A stretch of DNA of 64,000 bases from Marinobacterium rhizophilum DSM 18822 (GTDB taxonomy: Bacteria > Pseudomonadota > Gammaproteobacteria > Pseudomonadales > Balneatricaceae): contig NZ_KB899109.1 of the NCBI RefSeq assembly GCF_000378045.1, positions 45,037 through 109,036 on the forward strand, read 5' to 3'. Shown here one piece after another: positions 46,418-56,444 of the stretch. The notes under the pieces were generated by a model. The model ran no database searches and was not told where the DNA came from. It saw only the letters and a list, made by a program, of their open reading frames with translations. A program made the position numbers and the translations under genes. Each line of letters opens with the position of its first letter. Positions within the stretch are counted from its first letter, which is position 1.

Positions 46418-47971
46418 ATGAAAAAGACCGTTTCGATTCTGGCCGGCGCCATGTTTAGTCTAGGGCTGGTGAGCGCGCAGGCCGCGACCCTCAAAATGGC
46501 GTACGACGCCGACCCGGTGTCGCTGGATCCGCATGAACAGCTGTCCGGTGGCACCCTGCAGCTTTCCCACATGACGTTCGATCCGCTGGTGCGCTGGTCC
46601 AGGGACCTGGGCTTTGAGGCACGCCTGGCCGAGAGCTGGGAACGTGTTGACGACCTGACAATGCGCTTTCATCTGCGCCAGGGCGTGAAATTCCACAGCG
46701 GCAACGCGATGACCGCCAAGGACGTGGTCTTTACCTTCAATCGCCTGAAAGAGTCGGCCGACTTCAAAAGCATCTTTGCGCCGTTCAAGGAAGTGAAGGT
46801 GGTGGATGACTACACCGTCGACCTGGTGACCAACGAGCCCTTCCCGCTGGTGCTGAACAACGCCACCTACCTGTTTCCGATGGACAGCGCCTTTTACAGC
46901 GGTACCGATGAGAAAGGCAATCCCAAGGATCTGCTGGTCAAGCACGGTGACTCCTTTGCATCCAGCCACCTGTCCGGCACCGGCCCCTATACCATCACCA
47001 GCCGGGAGCAGGGCGTCAAGGTCGAGTTTAGCCGCAACCCCGACTACTGGGACAAGCAGTCGCCGGGCAATGTCGACAGCATTGTGCTGACCCCGATCAA
47101 GGAGGCGCCCACCCGTGTCGCTGCGCTGTTGTCCGGCGATGTCGATTTTATCGCGCCGGTGCCCCCCACGGACCTGGATCGCATCGAAAAGAGCGACAGG
47201 GTCGACCTGGTCGCCATGGGCGGCACTCGAATCATTACCTTTCAGCTGAACCAGGCACGGGTCGAGGCCTTTAAGGATGTACGTGTTCGCCAGGCGGTGA
47301 ACTATGCCATCAACCAGCAGGGCATCGTCGACAAGATCATGAAGGGCTTTGCCACTACCGCGGCACAGTTGAGCCCCGAAGGTTACCTGGGCCACAACCC
47401 GGCCCTGAAACCGCGCTATGACGTGGAGAAAGCCAAGCAGCTGATGCAGGAGGCCGGTTACGAAAACGGCTTTACCGTGACCATGATGGCGCCCAACAAC
47501 CGTTATGTGAATGATGCCAAGATCGCCCAGGCGGTGGCCTCGATGCTGGCCCGCATCAACATCACGGTCGACCTGAAAACCGTGCCCAAGGCGCAGTACT
47601 GGCCGGCATTCGATGTCCGTGAAGCCGACATCATGATGATTGGCTGGCATGCGGATACCGAGGATTCGAACAACTTCTACGAGTTCCTGACCCAGTGCCC
47701 GAACGTCGATACCGGTGCCGGCCAGTACAACAGCGGCAACTACTGCAACCCGGCCATCGACAAGCTGGTGCTCCAGGCGAACAGCGAGACCGACGTTCAG
47801 ACGCGTGCCGAAATCATGCAGACCGTCGAGCAGATGCTCTACGACGACGCTGCCTTCGTACCGCTGCACTGGCAGAACCTGGCGTGGGCCGCCAACAAGA
47901 AGGTCGATATCGCGCCGGTGCTCAATGTGATGAACTTCCCGTATTTGGGTGACCTGGTCATCAAGGAGTAA
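46418..47971 (+). CDS. dppA: Dipeptide/oligopeptide ABC transporter substrate-binding protein
   Basis: A 517-residue family 5 solute-binding protein that delivers peptides to the membrane transporter. The signal peptide covers about residues 1-23 (KKTVSILAGAMFSLGLVSAQA). The mature part has AYDADPVSLDPHEQLSG near the N-terminus, LRQGVKFHSGNAMTAKDVVFTFNRL, and the peptide-binding HLSGTGPYTITSREQGVKVEF region. Family 5 also binds nickel, heme or glutathione; peptides are favoured by the downstream peptidase genes. An intercistronic hairpin separates it from dppB, which often allows higher expression of the binding protein. Confidence 0.9.
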   Translation: MKKTVSILAGAMFSLGLVSAQAATLKMAYDADPVSLDPHEQLSGGTLQLSHMTFDPLVRWSRDLGFEARLAESWERVDDLTMRFHLRQGVKFHSGNAMTAKDVVFTFNRLKESADFKSIFAPFKEVKVVDDYTVDLVTNEPFPLVLNNATYLFPMDSAFYSGTDEKGNPKDLLVKHGDSFASSHLSGTGPYTITSREQGVKVEFSRNPDYWDKQSPGNVDSIVLTPIKEAPTRVAALLSGDVDFIAPVPPTDLDRIEKSDRVDLVAMGGTRIITFQLNQARVEAFKDVRVRQAVNYAINQQGIVDKIMKGFATTAAQLSPEGYLGHNPALKPRYDVEKAKQLMQEAGYENGFTVTMMAPNNRYVNDAKIAQAVASMLARINITVDLKTVPKAQYWPAFDVREADIMMIGWHADTEDSNNFYEFLTQCPNVDTGAGQYNSGNYCNPAIDKLVLQANSETDVQTRAEIMQTVEQMLYDDAAFVPLHWQNLAWAANKKVDIAPVLNVMNFPYLGDLVIKE

Positions 47972-47977
47972 GCCGGT

Positions 47978-48009
47978 CGCTGCCGGCTGTCCCGCGACGG
48001 CCGGCAGCG
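47978..48009 (+). other. Intercistronic hairpin between dppA and dppB
   Basis: Arms 47978-47987 (CGCTGCCGGC) and 48000-48009 (GCCGGCAGCG) pair perfectly over 10 bases with a 12-base loop, 6 bases after the dppA stop. There is no immediate T-run. Such structures typically protect the upstream binding-protein mRNA and lower downstream expression. Confidence 0.65.
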
Positions 48010-48123
48010 CCGACTGCTGTCCCCCTTTTATCAGGCGTCCCGGCCCTGTCGTTCCGGGCGCCTATTTTCATTGTCAAACCAGAGTGCGCTGCAGGGACCG
48101 CGGTGAGACTCGAGGCGTAAACC

Positions 48124-49101
48124 ATGATTGCTTTTTTGATCAAACGCGTCGTGCAGGCGATTATCGTGATGTTCGTCATCAGCCTGGTCAGTTTCTCGAT
48201 ACAGGACAACCTGGGCGATCCGCTGCGCGAGCTGGTGGGTCAGTCGGTATCGGAAGCGGAACGCCAGGAACTGCGCGACGAAATGGGGCTCAATGACCCC
48301 TTCCTGGTGCAGTATGCGCGCTTTGCCAAAAATGCCCTGCAGGGCGACCTCGGCACCTCCTACTTCTTTAAGGAACCGGCGCTGGAGGTCATTCTCAAGA
48401 AGTTGCCGGCCACGCTGGAACTGGTGCTCGGCGCCACACTGATCATCATGCTGCTGTCGGTGCCGCTGGGGGTCTACTCGGCGATAAAGCCCTACAGCCT
48501 GTTTTCCCGCGCCGTTATGGGGTTCAGTATCATTGGCATTTCGGTGCCCGTGTTCCTGACAGCCATTGGCCTGATCTACCTGTTTTCCATCGAGCTCGGC
48601 TGGATGCCATCGTTCGGGCGTGGCGAAACCACGCAGATCTTAGGCTTCTGGGGCAGCGGTTTCTTTACCGCCGACGGCCTGGCGCACCTGGTGCTGCCCT
48701 GTATTTCGCTGGCATCGATCATGCTGCCGCTGTTCATTCGCCTCATCCGTGCCGAGATGATGGAGGTGCTGCAGTCTGAATACGTCAAGTTTGCCTGGGC
48801 CAAGGGCCTGTCGCCGCGGCGCATCTATTTTCTTCACGCGCTTAAAAACACCATGCTGCCGGTCATTACCGTCGGCGGTGTGCAGATCGGCACCATGGTG
48901 GCCTACACCATCCTGACCGAAACGGTGTTCCAGTGGCCCGGCATGGGGTTCCTCTTCCTCGAGGCGGTGAACCGTGTCGATACGCCGCTGATCGTGGCCT
49001 ACCTTATCGTCGTCGGCGCTATCTTCGTGGTGACCAATACGCTCGTCGACCTGATCTACGGCCTCGTGAATCCAACCGTGAAGCTGGCAGGTAAGAAGTG
49101 A
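48124..49101 (+). CDS. dppB: Dipeptide ABC transporter permease DppB
   Basis: The 325-residue product is a binding-protein-dependent permease with six membrane helices. It shows the family N-terminal IKRVVQAIIVMFVISLVSF helix, the FAKNALQGDLGTSYF loop and the EAA motif region (YVKFAWAKGLSPRRIYFLHALKNT, about 218-241). The C-terminus reads GLVNPTVKLAGKK; a near copy of this tail is encoded just downstream by a small coupled ORF. The stop overlaps that ORF's ATG (TGATG). Confidence 0.93.
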   Translation: MIAFLIKRVVQAIIVMFVISLVSFSIQDNLGDPLRELVGQSVSEAERQELRDEMGLNDPFLVQYARFAKNALQGDLGTSYFFKEPALEVILKKLPATLELVLGATLIIMLLSVPLGVYSAIKPYSLFSRAVMGFSIIGISVPVFLTAIGLIYLFSIELGWMPSFGRGETTQILGFWGSGFFTADGLAHLVLPCISLASIMLPLFIRLIRAEMMEVLQSEYVKFAWAKGLSPRRIYFLHALKNTMLPVITVGGVQIGTMVAYTILTETVFQWPGMGFLFLEAVNRVDTPLIVAYLIVVGAIFVVTNTLVDLIYGLVNPTVKLAGKK

Positions 49102-49208
49102 TGATGTCGCGCTGCAGTCTTGCAGATTTCCTGACAGAAACGGCCGTTAAAGAGAATGGCCTTGTGAATCCTCCAGTCTCGCTTAAAAAGACGGCAGGTA
49201 AAAAATAA
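49101..49208 (+). CDS. 35-residue coupled ORF between dppB and dppC
   Basis: An open frame of 35 codons begins at the ATG overlapping the dppB stop (TGATG) and ends in a TAA that overlaps the dppC start (TAATG), so it exactly fills the gap. Its C-terminal 16 residues (GLVNPPVSLKKTAGKK) closely copy the DppB C-terminus (GLVNPTVKLAGKK). The N-terminal half (MMSRCSLADFLTETAVKEN) resembles nothing I know. It may be the leftover 3' end of another dppB joined by recombination, or a real leader-like peptide coupling dppB and dppC translation. Confidence 0.5.
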   Translation: MMSRCSLADFLTETAVKENGLVNPPVSLKKTAGKK

Positions 49209-50158
49209 TGAACGATCACGTACAGACCCTGGATGCGCCGCCGAGTGCCTGGCAGCGTTTTCTCGACAGCCACCTGTGGCACAGCTTTACCAGGGACCGG
49301 GTCGCGCAGTTCAGTCTGCTGGTTTTTGTCGCCTATGGACTCATGGCACTGCTGGCGCCGCTGATCGCGCCCTACAATCCCTATGACCCGGCCCAGATCG
49401 ACATCCTCAATGCCGAGATGCCGCCCAGCTGGGAGGCAGGGTCGGACCCTGCGTTCTGGCTCGGCACCGACGCCCAGGGTCGCGACCTCTGGTCGACCAT
49501 TCTCTATGGCACCCGGGTGTCGCTGGCGATCGGCCTGTGTGCGGTGGCGCTGCAGGCGGTGATCGGCATCGTTATCGGCCTGCTGGCAGGGTACCGCGGT
49601 GGCCGTGTTGACAGCCTGCTGATGCGTTTTGCCGATGTGCAGCTGTCGTTCTCGACCATGATGGTGGCCATCGTGGTACTGGCGGTGTTCCAGGCGACTT
49701 TCGGCACCGAGCTGTACCAGGAACTGGCGATGGTGATGCTGATCCTGGTGATCGGCATTGCCGAATGGCCCCAGTATGCCCGCACCATTCGTGCATCCGT
49801 GCTGGCCGAGAAGAAGAAGGAATACGTCGATGCGGCCCGGGTGATCGGCTTCAAGGCGCCGCGCATCATGTTCCGCCACATCCTGCCCAATACGCTCTCG
49901 CCCATTCTGGTGATCTCGACGGTGCAGGTCGCGAACGCCATTATCGCGGAGGCCTCGCTGTCGTTCCTCGGCCTCGGTATGCCGGTGTCCGAGCCGTCGC
50001 TGGGCTCGCTCATCTCCAGCGGCTTCGAGTACATTTTCTCCGGCTCCTGGTGGATCACCGTGATCCCGGGCGCAGTGCTGATCAGCCTGGTTCTGGTGAT
50101 GAACCTGCTGGGTGACTGGCTGCGCGATGTTCTCAATCCGAAACTCTACAAGGGGTAA
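49208..50158 (+). CDS. dppC: Dipeptide ABC transporter permease DppC
   Basis: Second permease subunit, 316 residues, with an N-terminal cytosolic stretch, six membrane helices and the EAA loop (KKEYVDAARVIGFKAPRIMFRHILPN, about 200-225). FLGTDAQGRDLWSTILYGTRVSL is the family hallmark after the first periplasmic region. The ATG overlaps the stop of the small upstream ORF. dppD follows after 4 bases. Confidence 0.94.
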   Translation: MNDHVQTLDAPPSAWQRFLDSHLWHSFTRDRVAQFSLLVFVAYGLMALLAPLIAPYNPYDPAQIDILNAEMPPSWEAGSDPAFWLGTDAQGRDLWSTILYGTRVSLAIGLCAVALQAVIGIVIGLLAGYRGGRVDSLLMRFADVQLSFSTMMVAIVVLAVFQATFGTELYQELAMVMLILVIGIAEWPQYARTIRASVLAEKKKEYVDAARVIGFKAPRIMFRHILPNTLSPILVISTVQVANAIIAEASLSFLGLGMPVSEPSLGSLISSGFEYIFSGSWWITVIPGAVLISLVLVMNLLGDWLRDVLNPKLYKG

Positions 50159-50162
50159 TCTC

Positions 50163-51167
<1,005 letters not shown>

Positions 51168-51168
51168 C

Positions 51169-52188
51169 ATGAGCGCCCAAACCGAACCCCTGGTCCAGAT
51201 TAAGGACCTGCACAAGCGCTTCTCGATCTCCGGCGATTTCCTCGACCAGCTCAAGTTTCGCGGCGGCAAGCTGGTGCGCGAGCGGGAGGTCGTGCACGCG
51301 ATCAACGGCGTCAGCCTCGATGTGCAGCGCGGTGAAGCGCTCTGCGTGGTCGGCGAGTCCGGCTGTGGCAAGTCCACCGTCGCCCGTACCGTGATGGGGC
51401 TGCTGAGCCCCAGTGCCGGCACCATCAGCTACGGTGGCGAGCGTATCGACAATCTGAGCGACCGTCAGATACTGCCGTATCGGCGCAAGATGCAGATGAT
51501 CTTCCAGAACCCCTATGCGTCGCTGAACCCGCGCATGACCATTGCGCAGACGCTGGAGGAGCCGGTCAGGTTTCATAATCCCAAGGCGCCGGCCAGCGAG
51601 GTGCGCGACAAGGTGCACGAGGTGATGCAGTCAGTCGGCATCGACCCGACCTGGGGCAAGCGCTTCTCCCACGAGTTCTCCGGCGGCCAGCGCCAGCGCA
51701 TCAGCATCGCCCGCGCGCTGGCGGTGGATCCGGAGTTCATCGTTGCCGACGAGCCGATCTCGGCGCTTGATGTGTCGATCCAGGCCCAGGTGTTGAACCT
51801 GATGATGGATGCCCAGGCAAGCCGCAACCTGACCTACCTGTTCATTACCCACGATCTGTCGGTGGTCGAGCACTTCGGCACCCGGGTGGCGGTGATGTAC
51901 CTCGGCACCCTGTGCGAGCTGGCCCCGACCAAAACGCTGTTTGCAACGCCGCGTCATCCCTATACCCAGGCGTTGCTGTCGGCGATCCCGCGACTCGAAA
52001 CCGGCCGGCCGGCCCACATCAGGCTGCAGGGCGAGGTGTCGACACCGGTGAACCTGCCGACGGGCTGCGTGTTCCATGGCCGTTGCCCCCATGCCAACGA
52101 GCGCTGCTCGCGGGACATCCCCAGGCTAATAGCCACCGGTGACGGCGGACAGGTCGCCTGTCATGCGGTTGAAGAGGGGCGCATCTGA
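51169..52188 (+). CDS. dppF: Dipeptide ABC transporter ATPase DppF
   Basis: Second ATPase, 339 residues, one base after dppD. Walker [10 protein letters not shown] (62-70), [15 protein letters not shown] signature, [12 protein letters not shown]alker B, and the C-terminal [15 protein letters not shown] extension with conserved cysteines. Completes the five-gene transporter. The M14 peptidase gene starts immediately after. Confidence 0.95.
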   Translation: MSAQTEPLVQIKDLHKRFSISGDFLDQLKFRGGKLVREREVVHAINGVSLDVQRGEALCVVGESGCGKSTVARTVMGLLSPSAGTISYGGERIDNLSDRQILPYRRKMQMIFQNPYASLNPRMTIAQTLEEPVRFHNPKAPASEVRDKVHEVMQSVGIDPTWGKRFSHEFSGGQRQRISIARALAVDPEFIVADEPISALDVSIQAQVLNLMMDAQASRNLTYLFITHDLSVVEHFGTRVAVMYLGTLCELAPTKTLFATPRHPYTQALLSAIPRLETGRPAHIRLQGEVSTPVNLPTGCVFHGRCPHANERCSRDIPRLIATGDGGQVACHAVEEGRI

Positions 52189-52189
52189 G

Positions 52190-53326
52190 ATGACGAACAT
52201 CCATATCAGCTCGAGTTTCGACAGTGGCAATATCGAGGTCGTTGAGGCCCGCCGGGCCGACGATATCCAGTTGCGGATCCGCCAGGATAACGCCTCAGAG
52301 TTCTATCAGTGGTTTCATTACCGGGTGCAGGGTGCCCGCGGGAAAGCGTTGCGCATGCGCCTGCTCAATGCCGCCGGCGCCTCCTACCCGGATGGCTGGG
52401 AAGACTACCGGGCAGTGGCATCCTATGACCGCCAGCACTGGTTCCGGGTGCCGACGCGCTACGCCGGGGGCGAACTGGTGATCGAGCATGAGCCAGTGCA
52501 GGACAGCCTCTACTATGCTTGTTTTGCGCCCTACAGTTTCGAGCGGCACCTGGATCTGATCGCCCGGGCCGGGCAGTCGGAGCGGGTATGCTGCGAGCAC
52601 CTGGGCACGACCCTGGATGGCCGCGACCTGGATTTGCTGCGCATTGGAACGCCGGCCGCGGGTCGCAAAACGATCTGGGTGACCGCGCGCCAGCATCCGG
52701 GCGAAACCATGGCCCAGTGGTGCGCCGAGGGGCTGATCGAGCGGCTGCTGGACCGGCACGATGCCCAGGCGGCCCGCATTCTGGAGGCGGCGGTTATCTA
52801 CCTGGTACCGAACATGAATCCCGATGGTGCGGTGCGCGGTCATCTGCGCACCAATGCGCTGGGCGTGAACCTGAACCGCGAATGGGATACACCCAGCCTC
52901 GAGCGCAGCCCCGAGGTTTTCCGCGTACGTGAGCGCATGGAACAGACCGGGGTCGATCTGCATCTCGACCTGCATGGCGACGAAGGGTTGCCGTGCAACT
53001 TCATCGCCGGGCAGGAGGGCCTGCCCTGGGTCGAGGCGGCGTTACTCGAACAGGAGCAGCAGTTCGAACATGATCTTGCAGCGGCCAATGCCGACTTTCA
53101 GCTCGAGCGCGGTTATCCGCCCAACAAGTACGGCGCCGAGTCCATCACCATTGCCAGCAACTGGGTCGGCAAGCGCTTTCAGTGCCCGGCGATGACGCTG
53201 GAAATGCCGTTCAAGGACTACGATCTGCGGCCGGACCCGCTGCAGGGCTGGTCGCCCGAGCGCTCGGCGCGCCTCGGTGCGTCGTTACTGGATCCGCTGC
53301 TGGCCTGGCTCGCGCGTCAGACCTGA
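52190..53326 (+). CDS. M14 family cytosolic-type zinc carboxypeptidase
   Basis: A 378-residue metallocarboxypeptidase of the CCP/AGBL-like branch, with an N-terminal beta-sandwich domain (about 1-115) and the catalytic domain behind it. Zinc ligands are visible as His169 and Glu172 in ARQHPGETMAQW and His262 in LHLDLHGDE; substrate-binding Asn228/Arg230 are in GVNLNREWD and the general-base Glu338 in MTLEMPFKD. No signal peptide, so it should act in the cytoplasm. Its place one base behind dppF and just before LysR and pepQ suggests it trims imported peptides. Specificity (for example for C-terminal acidic residues) is unknown. Confidence 0.88.
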   Translation: MTNIHISSSFDSGNIEVVEARRADDIQLRIRQDNASEFYQWFHYRVQGARGKALRMRLLNAAGASYPDGWEDYRAVASYDRQHWFRVPTRYAGGELVIEHEPVQDSLYYACFAPYSFERHLDLIARAGQSERVCCEHLGTTLDGRDLDLLRIGTPAAGRKTIWVTARQHPGETMAQWCAEGLIERLLDRHDAQAARILEAAVIYLVPNMNPDGAVRGHLRTNALGVNLNREWDTPSLERSPEVFRVRERMEQTGVDLHLDLHGDEGLPCNFIAGQEGLPWVEAALLEQEQQFEHDLAAANADFQLERGYPPNKYGAESITIASNWVGKRFQCPAMTLEMPFKDYDLRPDPLQGWSPERSARLGASLLDPLLAWLARQT

Positions 53327-53336
53327 GGAGTGCTGG

Positions 53337-54278
53337 ATGGAAGTCAGATGGCTGGACGATTTCATCGCGTTGGCGAAAACGCGGCACTTCTCCCGCGCAG
53401 CCGACGAGCGCAACGTCACGCAGCCGACCCTGAGCCGCCGCATCAAGCTGCTCGAGGACGAGATGGGCGTGACCCTGATCGACCGCAACACCCTGCCGCT
53501 GTCGCTGACGCCGGCCGGCGAGGTTTTTCTGGCCGGCGTCGAACAGATTAGCCGTATTGCCCGCGAGACCAAGGCACGCTGCAACGAGATACGCGAGCAG
53601 GAGAGTAACCGGCTTTACTTTGCCACCACCCAGACACTCTACCTGTGCTTTTACAACGACTGGATCCAGCCGTACTCCAGCCAGCCCGGCTTTGACATCG
53701 AGCTCAACCTCAAGTCCACTGCCTGGGTTGGCGCCGACTTCGTTAACGCCCTGGCCCAGGGCGACTGCGACCTGGTGCTGTGTTACTGGCACCCGACCAT
53801 CGAGTTCATGGGGGCGCTGGATGATGACCGCTTTGAACACCTGACGGTGACCGATGAAGTGCTGGTGCCGATCACGGCGCTGGACGATGAACAGCAGCCG
53901 ATCTATACGCTGTCGGGCAGCGGCCGGGAGCCGATACCCTATATCGGCTACCATGAGGGCGCCTTTGCGCGTCCGGTGATACAGCAGTTCATGCAGCAGC
54001 AGTTACGTCCGCCGCAGCTGGTCACCATGAACGAGAACGTGCATGCCATCAGTGTCAAGGCCATGGTCAAGGAGGGCTTTGGGCTGGGCTGGGTACCGCA
54101 CCGCCTTATCGACGATAGCCTGCGATACGGCCAGCTGGCGCTGGCCGGTGACGAACACTGGCACATTCCGTTACAGATCCGTCTTTATCGGCGCCGGCAC
54201 GACCACAATGCCAACCTTGAAACGTTCTGGTCCATGCTGGCCGAGCGCTTTGAGCGGCCGTCCAACGTCTTACCCTGA
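53337..54278 (+). CDS. LysR family transcriptional regulator
   Basis: The 313-residue product (ATG at 53337, ribosome site GAGGAG) has the N-terminal winged helix-turn-helix (FIALAKTRHFSRAADERNVTQPTLSRRIKLLEDEMGVTLI, about 7-46) and a periplasmic-binding-like effector domain. It lies inside the peptide operon on the same strand as its likely targets, unlike the usual divergent LysR layout, so it may regulate from the dppA promoter or autoregulate. The paired palindromes upstream of dppA do not show an obvious T-N11-A box. Confidence 0.88.
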   Translation: MEVRWLDDFIALAKTRHFSRAADERNVTQPTLSRRIKLLEDEMGVTLIDRNTLPLSLTPAGEVFLAGVEQISRIARETKARCNEIREQESNRLYFATTQTLYLCFYNDWIQPYSSQPGFDIELNLKSTAWVGADFVNALAQGDCDLVLCYWHPTIEFMGALDDDRFEHLTVTDEVLVPITALDDEQQPIYTLSGSGREPIPYIGYHEGAFARPVIQQFMQQQLRPPQLVTMNENVHAISVKAMVKEGFGLGWVPHRLIDDSLRYGQLALAGDEHWHIPLQIRLYRRRHDHNANLETFWSMLAERFERPSNVLP

Positions 54279-54307
54279 TTCAGGCCCCCGCAGCCGGAGT
54301 AAATTTA

Positions 54308-55636
54308 ATGCACACACTGTTTGCACACCACATCGAAACGCTCAGGGCGCGCTTTGACCGCAGCCTGGCCGAAACCGGCTTTGATGCACTGCTGCTCGGC
54401 TCCGGCACCGCGCCGCGCCGTTTCCTTGACGATACCCAGTATCCGTTTCGTGCCCATCCGCCCTTCGTGCAGTGGCTGCCGTACCTGACCGAGCAGCCCG
54501 GCAGCTGGCTGCTGCTGCGCCCAGGGCAGGTGCCGCTGCTCTACCTGTACTGCCCGGACGACTTCTGGCACCAGACACCCGAAGTACCCAGCAGCGACTG
54601 GACCGCTCTGTTCGAGATCGAGTGCTTCGCCGATGCCGGCGCACTGAAAGCGCTCTGTGCCGGCCTTGGCCACACCGCCGTGATTGCTGCGGCGCAGCCG
54701 GACTTTGCCCGCGATGACTGGGCACACAACCCCCGGGACCTGATGGCCCGGCTTGATTTCGAGCGGGCGCTGAAGACCGACTGGGAACTGCATTGTCTGC
54801 GCCGCGCCAACCGCGTGGCGGCGCAGGGTCATATTGCCGCCGAACAGCTGTTCCATGTCGGCGCCAGCGAATACCGTATCCACCAGGGCTATCTGGCTGC
54901 CATCGATCATAACGAGCGGGACTTGCCCTACGACAATATCGTGGCCCTGAACCGTCATGCGGCGGTGCTGCACTACCAGTTTCAGCAGCGCGAGGCGCCG
55001 GCTGAGCGACACACGCTGCTGATCGACGCCGGTGCCACCCATCATGGCTATGCCGCCGATATTACCCGCACCCATGCGGCCGATCGGGAGTCGGCCTTCG
55101 CCGGCCTGATCGCGGCGCTCGACAGTGCACAAAAATTCTTGCTGCACTCGGTGGTCCCCGGTGCCAGCTTTGTTGAGCTGCACCAGCAGATGCACGCCGC
55201 GCTGGCGCAGCTCCTTCGCGACAGCGGCCTGGTCAATGCCAGCGTCGAGGCGCAGCTGGAGCAGGGTATTACCCGTACCTTCTTCCCCCACGGCCTCGGC
55301 CACCTGCTGGGCCTGCAGGTACACGATGTGGGCGGCTGGCAGCAGGACGCCGCCGGCAGCCTGCGCGAGCCGCCTGCGGAGCACCCGTTCCTGCGCCTGA
55401 CCCGAACACTGCAGCCGGGATTCGTCATCACCATCGAACCGGGGCTCTATTTCATACCCTCGCTGCTCGACCGGCTGCGCCAGAGTCCGGCTGGCGAGAC
55501 GGTGAACTGGACGCAGGTGGAAGCCCTGATGCCCTTCGGCGGCATCCGCATCGAGGACAATATCGCCGTCACCGCCGAGGGCTGCGAGAACCTGACCCGC
55601 GATGCCTTTGCGGCGGCGGGAAGGGCAGACTTCTGA
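54308..55636 (+). CDS. pepQ: Xaa-Pro dipeptidase PepQ
   Basis: PepQ (prolidase, M24) hydrolyses Xaa-Pro dipeptides; Alteromonas homologues also cleave organophosphates. The 442-residue product has the pita-bread metal site: LLIDAGATHHGYAADITRTH (two Asp), FFPHGLGHLLGLQVHDVG (His), FVITIEPGLYF (Glu) and GGIRIEDNIAV (Glu). Length equals that of E. coli PepQ. It completes a set of uptake genes plus two cytosolic peptidases able to finish peptides, including proline-containing ones. Confidence 0.94.
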   Translation: MHTLFAHHIETLRARFDRSLAETGFDALLLGSGTAPRRFLDDTQYPFRAHPPFVQWLPYLTEQPGSWLLLRPGQVPLLYLYCPDDFWHQTPEVPSSDWTALFEIECFADAGALKALCAGLGHTAVIAAAQPDFARDDWAHNPRDLMARLDFERALKTDWELHCLRRANRVAAQGHIAAEQLFHVGASEYRIHQGYLAAIDHNERDLPYDNIVALNRHAAVLHYQFQQREAPAERHTLLIDAGATHHGYAADITRTHAADRESAFAGLIAALDSAQKFLLHSVVPGASFVELHQQMHAALAQLLRDSGLVNASVEAQLEQGITRTFFPHGLGHLLGLQVHDVGGWQQDAAGSLREPPAEHPFLRLTRTLQPGFVITIEPGLYFIPSLLDRLRQSPAGETVNWTQVEALMPFGGIRIEDNIAVTAEGCENLTRDAFAAAGRADF

Positions 55637-55642
55637 AACAGT

Positions 55643-55665
55643 GTCCCGGCACCCTGTGCCGGGAC
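55643..55665 (+). terminator. Hairpin after pepQ, probable terminator
   Basis: GTCCCGGCAC and GTGCCGGGAC pair perfectly around CCT, 7 bases after the pepQ stop. The tail is GTTTGG rather than a long T-run, so termination may be partial. Confidence 0.6.
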
Positions 55666-55817
55666 GTTTGGCCTGACGCCCAACCCTCGGTTCCGAGTAG
55701 CGCCACGATACTCCTGCGGCTGGCCGAGGCTAACCCGCTTCGTAGGATGTGGCGCAGCGCAGCGAAGCCCATCACAACCTTCGGACTGTCAGCCCGCTAT
55801 GTACTCGCCCGCAGGCC

Positions 55818-56216
55818 TTATCGGTCGGGCTGCCATTCGGCGTAGCGGGGTATATCTTCGGCATCCTGCAGCCAGGGTACGTCATTCGAGCACCAGATAT
55901 GCATGGCGGGCGTCATGCCTGGATCCTCGTCCAGTGTCGCAACTCGCAGCACCAGGTGCGGTTTCCCGGGGCGTTCTGCAACAAGGTGGGTGCCGCAGTT
56001 GCCGCAGAAACGCCTTAGCTTGCCGGGGGATGACTCAAAGGCGCGGAGCGAGTCCTCACCCTTGAGCCAGCGGAAGTGCGCGCGTAACACGCCGGCCACC
56101 GGCGCGAAGGCAGCCGCCTGCGCCTTGCGACAGGTACGGCAATGACAGTGGGTGATGGGCATCTCGAGTTGCGTGACCTCGTATTCGACAGCCCCGCACA
56201 GACAGCTTCCTTGCAT
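55818..56216 (-). CDS. GFA family zinc-binding protein
   Basis: The 132-residue product belongs to the GFA/CENP-V (DUF636) family, whose founder assists S-hydroxymethylglutathione formation though most members are uncharacterised. Zinc-binding cysteines appear in GSCLCGAVEYEV, HCHCRTCRKAQ and RFCGNCGTHL. The ATG at 56216 has a poor ribosome site; a GTG 12 codons upstream would add a Lys-rich leader. It is convergent with pepQ and divergent from recQ. Confidence 0.9.
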   Translation of the reverse strand: MQGSCLCGAVEYEVTQLEMPITHCHCRTCRKAQAAAFAPVAGVLRAHFRWLKGEDSLRAFESSPGKLRRFCGNCGTHLVAERPGKPHLVLRVATLDEDPGMTPAMHIWCSNDVPWLQDAEDIPRYAEWQPDR

Positions 56217-56444
56217 ACGTATACGTTTCTTTTTGAACTGTTTTTTAAGCACTCAAGCGGTTGTCTTGAGTGCGGCACTTTATTGCCAGCATCATTCTAA
56301 CCTCAATCCTGTTTGGCTTCTGCCGATGGCCCGCAGCATTCGAAATGCTGCCTGTTGAGTCGTCGCTGCTGCACGCCGGGTTTGCAGCCGCCGGGCGGGA
56401 CGGGGTCTAATACCCTTTTGCAAATCCCCGGGGAGCCCATGGTT

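Noticed and set aside
46460..47869. Minus-strand open frame opposite dppA
   Set aside because: A shadow of the dppA codon pattern; dppA has a signal peptide and family 5 motifs on the plus strand.
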